Part shown: one piece after another, positions 1-6,498 of the stretch
Layout of the letters: every line of letters starts with the position of its first letter
How positions within the stretch are numbered: position 1 is the first letter of the stretch
DNA from: DATAEU01 sp046724395
GTDB taxonomy: Bacteria; Actinomycetota; UBA4738; HRBIN12
Assembly (NCBI GenBank): GCA_046724395.1
Contig: JBKOWM010000112.1
Coordinates: 1-11,346, forward strand
DNA: 11,346 bases
Reading direction: 5' to 3'
Program-made: the position numbers and the translations under genes
Notes under the pieces: generated by a model
The model's database searches: none
What the model saw: the letters and a program-made list of their open reading frames with translations, nothing else
Told to the model about the DNA's origin: nothing

Positions 1-1
1 C

Positions 2-1129
2 GACGTGCATCCGATCCTGGCGCCTTCGATCGACGTCGTCACCGTCGGCGCGGGTGGTGGCAGCATCGCATCGGTCGACGCCGCGGGGCGGCTTCGCGTC
101 GGCCCCCGGAGCGCAGGGGCGGATCCCGGCCCGGCGGCGTACGGGCGCGGTGGAAAGGACGCCACGCTGACCGACGCCCACGTCGTGGTCGGCTCGCTCG
201 GCAGCGACACACAGCTTGCCGGGCGGCTGACGCTGGACGTGGACGCCAGCCGGGCCGCCGTCGGCGGCGTCGCCGACGCACTACGGATGGACGTCGACGA
301 GGCGGGCGAGGGGATCATCGCCGTCGCGATGGCGAACGTCGTGCGCGCGCTCCGGCGGGTGTCCGTCGAGCGCGGCCTCGATCCGTCGGGATACACGCTT
401 GTGGCCTTCGGCGGGGCGGGACCGCTGCATGCGGGTCGTCTGCTCCGCGAGCTGGCGCTTGGCGCGGTCGTCGTGCCAGTCCATCCGGGGCTCTTTTCGG
501 CCGCCGGCCTCGTCGCCGCCGACCTTCGCCTGGACGACTCTCAGACGGTCTTGCACCCGTTCGATCCGGCCGACGCTGGGCAGCTCGTCGGGTGGTATCG
601 GCAGGCGGCAGGCCGCGCGAGGTCGCAGCTTCGCGACGATGGGGTCGCCGCGTCGGACGTGCGCATCCTCGCGACCGTCGACTGCAGATACCTCGGGCAG
701 GGCTTCGAACTCTCCGTCCCGGTCGGTGGGCTCTCGGCGAATGCGCTGAGTCATCTTGCCGACGACTTCCACGAGCTCCACGAGCGGACGTATGGCCACG
801 CCAACCGCGACGACATCGTCGAACTCGTCACCCTGCGGCTCTCGGCGTTCGGCGCGATCGCCGCGCCCACGCCCGCGGAGGTAACGCGCGGCGGTCCGCG
901 CCCGCCGAGGGACGCGCAGGTCGCGACCCGGCCGCTGCTGCTGCCCGGGACACGAAGACGCCGGTCGGTGCCGGTGCTTCGCCGCGAGGCGCTCAGGGCG
1001 CGTAACCGAGTCGATGGGCCGGCGATCATCGAGGAGATGGACTCGACAACTCTGGTCCTGCCTCGTCAGTTCGCGCGGGTGGACGTGCTCGGCAACCTGT
1101 GGATCGAGGAGACTGGAGGCGGCCGGTGA
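2..1129 (+). CDS. hyuA: Hydantoinase/oxoprolinase subunit A, C-terminal part (5' end outside window)
   Basis: This is the ATP-binding subunit of the N-methylhydantoinase / 5-oxoprolinase / acetophenone carboxylase family, cytoplasmic and working with the B subunit encoded next. The frame is open from the window edge, so the annotated start is a cut, not a start codon. About 375 residues are present against roughly 650-700 usual for the family; the N-terminal domain is missing only because of the window edge. Family hallmarks seen, counted from the GTG at 5: VGAGGGSIA (about 15-23), the VGPRSAGADPGPAAYGRGG stretch (about 32-50), FGGAGPLHA (about 135-143), HPGLFSAAGLVAAD (about 160-173), and a typical end with GPAIIEEMDSTT and GNLWIE. 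The gene ends in TGA overlapping the hyuB GTG start, so translation of the two is probably coupled. The family assignment is firm. The substrate (hydantoin, N-methylhydantoin, 5-oxoproline or a ketone) cannot be read from the sequence. Confidence 0.93.
   Translation, partial: DVHPILAPSIDVVTVGAGGGSIASVDAAGRLRVGPRSAGADPGPAAYGRGGKDATLTDAHVVVGSLGSDTQLAGRLTLDVDASRAAVGGVADALRMDVDEAGEGIIAVAMANVVRALRRVSVERGLDPSGYTLVAFGGAGPLHAGRLLRELALGAVVVPVHPGLFSAAGLVAADLRLDDSQTVLHPFDPADAGQLVGWYRQAAGRARSQLRDDGVAASDVRILATVDCRYLGQGFELSVPVGGLSANALSHLADDFHELHERTYGHANRDDIVELVTLRLSAFGAIAAPTPAEVTRGGPRPPRDAQVATRPLLLPGTRRRRSVPVLRREALRARNRVDGPAIIEEMDSTTLVLPRQFARVDVLGNLWIEETGGGR
1115..1119 (+). promoter_or_regulatory. Shine-Dalgarno site of hyuB
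   Basis: GGAGG lies 6 bases before GTG at 1126. It decides the hyuB start: the in-frame GTG at 1099 would add nine residues but has no such site. It lies inside the last codons of hyuA, as expected for a coupled pair. Confidence 0.8.
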
Positions 1130-2778
1130 CTCGCCCGACGAACCGTCGTCGTCTTGACCCGATCACGTTCGAACTCGTCCACGCCGGGCTCCTGTCGGCC
1201 GCCGAGGAGATGGGCGCGGTGATGAAGCGGTCGAGCTTCAGCCCCATCATTCGCGAAATGGACGACTTCAGCTGCGCCGTGTTCGCCGGAGATAGCGAAC
1301 TGATCGCACAGGCCGACTACATCCCAGCACAGCTCGGGGCGATGTCGCTCGTCGTCAAGTCGACGCTCGAGCAGTGGCGAGACGCGATACAGCCGGGGGA
1401 CGTCTTTATCGCGAACCATCCGTACATGGGTTGCATGCACACGCCCGACGTCAACATCCTCATGCCGGTGTTCGTGCGTGGACGACTGTTCGCCTGGACC
1501 GGAGCGACGGCGCACCACGTTGACGTCGGCGGCGTGAACCCCGGGACGGAGGGAGCACACCTGCGCGACCTCTACGCCGAGGGCTTGGTTCTGCCTCCCG
1601 TCCGTCTAGCGCGCGCCGGCCTCGAGGACCCGGATCTGGTCGCGATGATCACGAACAATGTCCGCGATCCGTTGTCGACGATGTCAGACCTGCGTGCACA
1701 ACGGGCAGCGTGCGACCTCGGGCGGCGTCGGATCGAGGAGATCGTCGAGAGGTTCGGCGAGCGGGTTGTGGCGCGCGCATTCGCTCAGGCGCTTGACCAT
1801 GTAGAAGCGGCCATGCGGGCCGCACTGCTCGAGCTCCCGGACGGTGAGGGCGCGGCGGAGGGGTTCCTGGACGACGACGGGCTCGGCGGGCCGCCGACGC
1901 GCATCCACGCACGCTTGGCAAAGCGTGGCGACCGGCTGCGCGTCGACCTGTCTGGTTCGTCGCCGCAGATCGGCGGCGCGCTCAACGTCCCATGGGCCAG
2001 CACGAGGGCCTGCATCGTCTACCTGATGCGTGCGCTGACCGACCCACTGTTGTCGACGAACGACGGCGTGCTTCGCGCGGTCGAGATCGAGTGCCCGGAA
2101 GGAAGCGTTCTGAACCCCAGACCGCCGGGGGCCGTCTCGGTCCGCCACAACACATGCCAGCGTCTGGCCGATGTGCTCGTGCGGGCCGCGTCCGAGATCT
2201 GGCCCGAGAAGGGTGTCGCCAGCGGGTGCGTTGCCTTCGTCGGGGCGAATCTAGACAGCGTCTCCCCCAAGACCGGACGGGCCTCCGTGATGGGGGACGT
2301 GATCGGCGGCGGAACCGGCGCGCATCGCGACGGCGACGGCCTCGACGGCGTCGATACCTACATGTCGAATGTCGGGCTGGTGCCGGTGGAGGTGGGTGAG
2401 GCCGAATACAGCGTCCGGATCGTACGCACCGAGTTGCTCCCGGGCTCGCAGGGCGCCGGTCAGTACTCGGGTGGGCTCGGACTCCGACGCGAGTACGAGA
2501 TCCTCGGCTTCCCACAGATCCTCACCATCTACGTAGAGCAGACCAACCCCGCATTCGCGCCATCGGGGGTCCTGGGAGGGGACTCTGGAGCGCCGAGCCG
2601 CCTGATGATCTTCGATCCGAACGGGGAGCCCATCGATATCCCGATGAAGGCGACCCTCACACTCGAGCCGGGTTCGCTCGTTCGTGTCGAGACGAGCGGA
2701 GGAGGAGGATTCGGGGAACCTGCAGCGCGGGACCCGGACCTGCGCCGAGCAGACCGCGAGGACGAAAGACTCGGGTAA
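1126..2778 (+). CDS. hyuB: Hydantoinase/oxoprolinase subunit B
   Basis: This is the partner subunit of the preceding hyuA product in the hydantoinase B / oxoprolinase family; together they perform ATP-driven hydrolysis of cyclic amides or, in some relatives, carboxylation. The 550-residue product begins MTRPTNRRRLDPITFELV, a typical family start, from a GTG placed by a strong GGAGG and overlapping the hyuA stop by 4 bases. Motifs seen: RSSFSPIIREMDDFSCAVF (about 35-53), NHPYMGCMHTPDVN (97-110, the family's N-D/H-PY-G-x-x-H-x-x-D motif), HHVDVGG (130-136), the NVPWAST and VRHNTC segments in the middle, and a C-terminal GGGGFGEPAARDP. Length is normal for the family's shorter members (about 520-600). 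It lacks the long C-terminal extension of some oxoprolinases. Nothing looks broken. The substrate is unknown. Confidence 0.94.
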   Translation: MTRPTNRRRLDPITFELVHAGLLSAAEEMGAVMKRSSFSPIIREMDDFSCAVFAGDSELIAQADYIPAQLGAMSLVVKSTLEQWRDAIQPGDVFIANHPYMGCMHTPDVNILMPVFVRGRLFAWTGATAHHVDVGGVNPGTEGAHLRDLYAEGLVLPPVRLARAGLEDPDLVAMITNNVRDPLSTMSDLRAQRAACDLGRRRIEEIVERFGERVVARAFAQALDHVEAAMRAALLELPDGEGAAEGFLDDDGLGGPPTRIHARLAKRGDRLRVDLSGSSPQIGGALNVPWASTRACIVYLMRALTDPLLSTNDGVLRAVEIECPEGSVLNPRPPGAVSVRHNTCQRLADVLVRAASEIWPEKGVASGCVAFVGANLDSVSPKTGRASVMGDVIGGGTGAHRDGDGLDGVDTYMSNVGLVPVEVGEAEYSVRIVRTELLPGSQGAGQYSGGLGLRREYEILGFPQILTIYVEQTNPAFAPSGVLGGDSGAPSRLMIFDPNGEPIDIPMKATLTLEPGSLVRVETSGGGGFGEPAARDPDLRRADREDERLG

Positions 2779-2784
2779 GGGATC

Positions 2785-2830
2785 GGGCCGGCCCCGCGGC
2801 GATCATCGAACCGGCGCGGATGAACGCCGG
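2785..2830. repeat. Inverted repeats between convergent genes; possible weak bidirectional terminator
   Basis: The 56-base gap between the two converging stop codons holds a 10-base palindrome GGGCCGGCCC (2785-2794) and a stem of CCGGCG (2811-2816) with CGCCGG (2825-2830) around an 8-base loop. Position between convergent genes suits transcription termination. However, no T tract follows on either strand, so classic Rho-independent termination is not shown, and GC-rich DNA makes short GC stems by chance. Confidence 0.25.
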
Positions 2831-2834
2831 ACCG

Positions 2835-3884
2835 TCAACGGACGGCCGGCGTCTGGAACGTCACCCGCTTGTTCGCCGGGTCCACCCGCACCGGCACGCC
2901 GATCGGAATCGTCCATATCGGATCGGTGTGACCGAAGTCCATCTGCGTCACGATCGGCATGCGGACAAGTCCCTGCTCTTGGCGCACGACGGCCAGCACG
3001 GCATCATCGTAAGCGGCGTGCTGGTCGACGGCGAGATTCGCACCGCCCGGCCGCCCGATGAGCAGGGCGGCAATCCTGGAGAGCTCGCCCGTTGCAGCGA
3101 TCGATCGAAGGAACCGTTTCACATATTCGATCGAGGGCTGTTCCTCGGAGGTTTCGAGTGCGACGACCGCCCCGTCGAGATCCGGCCACCACGGCGTCCC
3201 TCGAAGCCAGTCGAGTGGCTCGAGGCAGCCCGCGACGATCGGTCCCTCGGCCGTCTCACCGCCGAGCCAACGCCAGCCACTCGATCGACGAAGCGTCCGC
3301 GGGCGTCGTTGGTTCACCGGGTCCATCCAGTCCAGGTATTCGACCGTCCAGCCATCCCGATTCTCGGGCCAGCGAAGGATCGGTTCCGGTTCGAAGAGCA
3401 CGCGCCGGACGCCCTCGGCCAGGTACCGATGCAGCCCGCCGTTCTCGGCGAAGCCGGACATGATGGCCGGTCCATAGAACGGCGGAACTCCTGCCTTCAC
3501 ACAAGCCGATTGCGAGATCGTCGCATCCGAACAGCCAAGGAAAATCTTCGGATTCGAACGGATGATGTTCAGGTCGAGCAGCGGAAGCAACCTGATCGAA
3601 TCGTCGCCTCCGATCGTCGACACGATGGCCGAAACGCGCCGGTTCTCGAACGCCCACATCAGGTCATCGGCCCGTGCTTGCGGATTCGCCGCGAGCCATG
3701 AAGGATCGCGACGCGCGTGCGGCGCGGGCTTGACTTTGACGCCGAACGCGTCCTCGAATTGGCGTACGCCGGCGTCGTATCGATGCGGTATTGCTCCGGG
3801 TCCACCCCACGACAGGGAGACCGCGGCGACCACGTCGCCGGGCCGCAGTCGCGGCGGACGCCGGAGCGCTGCAACGTCAATCAT
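2835..3884 (-). CDS. S66-family serine peptidase (LD-carboxypeptidase / MccF-like)
   Basis: This is a peptidase of the S66 family, whose members remove the terminal D-alanine from muropeptide tetrapeptides (LdcA, cytoplasmic recycling) or cleave peptidyl-adenylates such as processed microcin C (MccF). The 349-residue product has the expected length and layout. The N-terminal part has RLRPGDVVAAVSLSWGGPG (about 12-30) and STIGGDDSIRLLPLLD (89-104). The nucleophile is in GCSDAT with Ser119. Glu244 in LETSEEQ and His319 in DFGHTDP complete the Ser-Glu-His set. No signal peptide is seen, so it is probably cytoplasmic. The ATG at 3884 has GAGG (complement of 3892-3895) 7 bases upstream. It starts 31 bases after the mosaic protein gene and is probably co-transcribed with it. 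The usual GYSD is GCSD here. LdcA and MccF activities cannot be told apart by eye; the GG-DD-x-LLP block and the length lean to the MccF-like branch. Confidence 0.88.
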   Translation of the reverse strand: MIDVAALRRPPRLRPGDVVAAVSLSWGGPGAIPHRYDAGVRQFEDAFGVKVKPAPHARRDPSWLAANPQARADDLMWAFENRRVSAIVSTIGGDDSIRLLPLLDLNIIRSNPKIFLGCSDATISQSACVKAGVPPFYGPAIMSGFAENGGLHRYLAEGVRRVLFEPEPILRWPENRDGWTVEYLDWMDPVNQRRPRTLRRSSGWRWLGGETAEGPIVAGCLEPLDWLRGTPWWPDLDGAVVALETSEEQPSIEYVKRFLRSIAATGELSRIAALLIGRPGGANLAVDQHAAYDDAVLAVVRQEQGLVRMPIVTQMDFGHTDPIWTIPIGVPVRVDPANKRVTFQTPAVR

Positions 3885-3915
3885 CGACGCGCCTCGAGCA
3901 GTGGCGAGCGCGGCC

Positions 3916-6357
3916 TCAGCCGAGGGTCACGATCAGGCTCGGCGTGAGCCCGGCGGTCGCCTCCCTCGAGTTGTACGTGGCGGCGTTCCCCGATGGCGTG
4001 GCGATCCGGATGCTATACGTCCCATCGCCCGTGACCAGCGACGCAAGGTCGACCTCGTACCAGGTGTTGGCCGATACCGCTCCGAGCGATGCAATGGCGG
4101 TGGAGCCGGCGGCCGGCTGGTTGTTCCATGTGACCGTCCCCTCCTGCCAACTGCTGACCGACACCGGGTACAGTCCTCCACCGGTCGGAGACGCGTTCAC
4201 ACAGTACAGTCGCAATCGCACTCCCCGGATTGTCTTTCCCGCCGTCCCCGATACCGCGAACTTCACCAGGATGTACCTGACGGGGCTCGCGTCGGTCGAC
4301 ACCGTCGATCTCGTGCCGAAGTTCCTCTCGGGACGATCGGAGGCCACGAACGTGTCGGCGACTGGCGAGAACGTCAGCGTGGAGCCCGAGGCGGTGACGG
4401 TCCAGGTGAACGAGGCGCTACCCGTGGCCCCGCGTTGGTCGGTCGCTGTGATCGTAACCCCGAAGGTGCCGGCGGTCGTCGTGGTCCCGGTGATCAGGCC
4501 CGACGTCGTGCCGACCGACAAGCCCGTCGGGAGGCCGGACGCCCCGTAGGCTGTGATGGCGTCGCCGTTCGGATCCGTCGCGCTGATCTGATAGCTGACG
4601 GCGTCCCCGACGGTGTTCGATTTGCTTCCGGGGTTGGTCACGACGGGCGGGGAGTTCGTCGAGCCCGATCCGATCGAGACCTCGAACAGCTTCCCGTCGT
4701 TCTCGGAGGCGTTCGACCCGTTATCGACGGCGCGGTCCACGATCCAGTAGTCCATGCCCGAACCGTTGCTGGCCGGCGCCATCTTGAGCCCGGAGATGTA
4801 ACTCATCCCCGACACCGAGGCGTTGATGACGCGGACGAGCGAGCCGCTCGTCGTCACCTCGTAGATCTGCTTCTGCGTGCGCGCGCCGACGAGCAGGTTG
4901 CCGGTCGCGGGATCGGACCCGAGGCCTTCCCAGTCGGCAGGGCCGAACTGTCCCACGTCGAAATGACTCATGACGTCGTTGCCGTCGCCGAAGATCCCGT
5001 TGACCGGGTTGATGTCGTAGACCTCGGTCCCCACGCCGTCGAGGAAGTACAGGTGCCCCGTGGACGGCAGGAACTCCGGATCCTCGGTATCCGTGCTTCC
5101 ATAGCCGGTGGCGTTGATGAAGGAGAGACCGTCGTCGGAGGTGCCGAAGCGACCATCGCCTCCCGGCTTCACCACCCAGACCTTGCCCCCGTCATCGTCG
5201 GAAATGAACAACGTGTTCGTCCCGGAGTCGTATCCGAGGCCCGTCGGCTCCTTCGAGGGGTATCCGAGTGTCGTCCCGGTATCGGTCACCGTCCCCGATC
5301 TCGTGACCTGCCACAGGTTCACGCCGTGATAGCCGGCGCCGGTTGTCTCCTCGACCTCCGAATCGCAGACCTCCAGTCGATCGCGACCGGGGATGTAGGC
5401 GACGCCCGACGGGTCGGGACTCGCCGGTGACCACTTGGAGGTCTGGATCGTCTGGACCAGCGTCGCCGTCACCGTCGGCACCGCAAGCGCAACCGCCTGC
5501 GCCAGGCTGACCTCCGTCACGCCACCGAGCGTCGACGTGTCGCCGGCATCGGCGACGAACAGGTTCTGCGTCGAGGAGGCGTCGGTGGCGTCCGAGCTGG
5601 GCGCGAACACGATGGCACGCGGATCTCGAAGGTCGAGCGTTGTGAGGTCGTACGTGCTGACAGTGCGTCCCGAGCGGTCGATCGCGTAGAGGAGGTTAGG
5701 TTCGCTCGTTGCAACGTAGATGAGGCCGTCGGAGGGGTTGTAGGCGATCCCGTCGATCTCGGAGCCCAGGCCGGACACCGGGATGCGGAGCGAAAGCTGC
5801 GTTCCGCCCGGCCGGTCGACGCCGACGATCGTCCCGTCGCCGGCATCGAGCACGAACCAGGTGCCGGTGGACGGGTCGAACGTGGCGGCGAGCGGGTCTT
5901 GCAGACGGAGCGAGGAAATGTCGGTCCGCGTCGCGCTCGGCGTGTCGGCCGTGAGGTTGCGGCCGGGCGTCCAAACGAGATCGCCGCCCTCTACCGCCGT
6001 CAGACGCTCGCGCGCGGCGTCGAACGAGAGCGTCCGGGGCTCGATCGCGCCGGGCAGCCGGAGCGAGCCGAGCCGCGTCTCGTCGCGGTTGAGGCGCACG
6101 ACCGGCGTCTGCGGTCCGCGCGTCCCCGCAACCAGCAGCTCGTCGAGCGTCGGCGAGTACGCGAGGCCCTGAGGTCTCGACACGCCGAACTCGGACGTCC
6201 AGACGGTGCGGACCTCTTGTGCCGACTGCGGCGCGGGCGTTTGCGCCGTTGCGCGCTCGGCTATTCCAAGCGGCGCGACGAGTGCTAGGGCTGCGGCTGC
6301 ACGAACGACGTTCAACCGCTTGCGTCCGACCACCTCCGCCGAGATCTTCAGAGCCAC
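3916..6357 (-). CDS. Secreted mosaic protein: beta-propeller, Ig-like domain, C-terminal CBM96/DNRLRE-type domain
   Basis: This is a predicted extracellular protein of 813 residues with no recognisable catalytic motif. From the chosen GTG (6357) it has a Sec signal peptide: GRKR n-region (11-14), hydrophobic VVRAAAALALVAPLGIA (17-33), likely cut after ATA (about 38). Residues about 49-565 form repeated blades of the NHL/SMP-30-like type (PQGLAYSP, DPRAIVFAP, EPTGLGYDSGTNTLFISDDD, DWEGLGSDPATGNLLVGA, then DYWIVDRAVDNGSN). Residues about 568-654 are a putative Ig (He_PIG-type) domain with the DPNGD and GLPTGLSV hallmarks. Residues about 660-813 match the CBM96/DNRLRE pattern: SPVADTFV, WQEGTVTWNNQPA, WYEVDL. 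The domain order is seen; family names rest on remembered patterns. The GTG at 6399 would give 827 residues but has a poor ribosome site and would bury the signal peptide. Role unknown; carbohydrate or surface binding is an inference. The oxidase gene lies upstream and the S66 peptidase gene 31 bases downstream. Confidence 0.8.
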   Translation of the reverse strand: MALKISAEVVGRKRLNVVRAAAALALVAPLGIAERATAQTPAPQSAQEVRTVWTSEFGVSRPQGLAYSPTLDELLVAGTRGPQTPVVRLNRDETRLGSLRLPGAIEPRTLSFDAARERLTAVEGGDLVWTPGRNLTADTPSATRTDISSLRLQDPLAATFDPSTGTWFVLDAGDGTIVGVDRPGGTQLSLRIPVSGLGSEIDGIAYNPSDGLIYVATSEPNLLYAIDRSGRTVSTYDLTTLDLRDPRAIVFAPSSDATDASSTQNLFVADAGDTSTLGGVTEVSLAQAVALAVPTVTATLVQTIQTSKWSPASPDPSGVAYIPGRDRLEVCDSEVEETTGAGYHGVNLWQVTRSGTVTDTGTTLGYPSKEPTGLGYDSGTNTLFISDDDGGKVWVVKPGGDGRFGTSDDGLSFINATGYGSTDTEDPEFLPSTGHLYFLDGVGTEVYDINPVNGIFGDGNDVMSHFDVGQFGPADWEGLGSDPATGNLLVGARTQKQIYEVTTSGSLVRVINASVSGMSYISGLKMAPASNGSGMDYWIVDRAVDNGSNASENDGKLFEVSIGSGSTNSPPVVTNPGSKSNTVGDAVSYQISATDPNGDAITAYGASGLPTGLSVGTTSGLITGTTTTAGTFGVTITATDQRGATGSASFTWTVTASGSTLTFSPVADTFVASDRPERNFGTRSTVSTDASPVRYILVKFAVSGTAGKTIRGVRLRLYCVNASPTGGGLYPVSVSSWQEGTVTWNNQPAAGSTAIASLGAVSANTWYEVDLASLVTGDGTYSIRIATPSGNAATYNSREATAGLTPSLIVTLG

Positions 6358-6364
6358 GGCCGTT

Positions 6365-6374
6365 CCCCCCCTCC
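6365..6374 (-). promoter_or_regulatory. Ribosome binding site deciding the start of the mosaic protein
   Basis: On the minus strand a GGA followed by seven Gs ends 7 bases before GTG at 6357. It is the only strong purine-rich site near either candidate start, and it gives a protein that begins just ahead of the signal peptide. Confidence 0.65.
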
Positions 6375-6401
6375 ACGCAGCGGACCGGGCGGGAAGCACA
6401 C

Positions 6402-6418
6402 CGGAGCAAACGGCTCCG
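6402..6418. repeat. Small inverted repeat between oxidase and mosaic protein genes
   Basis: CGGAGC (6402-6407) and GCTCCG (6413-6418) form a perfect 6-base stem around a 5-base loop, in the 141-base gap between the two minus-strand genes. No T tract follows on the minus strand, so it may be an attenuating hairpin, an operator or chance. In the rest of this gap I see no convincing -35/-10 pair. Confidence 0.3.
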
Positions 6419-6498
6419 TTCTCGGTTCGCAGTTGCGCGTCAGCACATTAGCACCGATCGCCGACACAGCGTCCGCCGGTCGCCGTATTCGCCACCTT

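Noticed and set aside
1099..1125. Longer hyuB start at GTG 1099
   Set aside because: It would overlap hyuA by 31 bases with no ribosome site, whereas GTG 1126 has GGAGG at ideal spacing and the usual family N-terminus.
2820..3701. 293-codon open frame on the plus strand
   Set aside because: It mirrors the S66 peptidase gene and shows no domain of its own.
3562..5430. 622-codon open frame on the plus strand
   Set aside because: It lies antisense to the mosaic protein and the S66 gene, reads as low-complexity Arg/Gly/Ala-rich sequence with no domain, and is a by-product of high GC. The minus-strand frames have clear domains, signals and ribosome sites.
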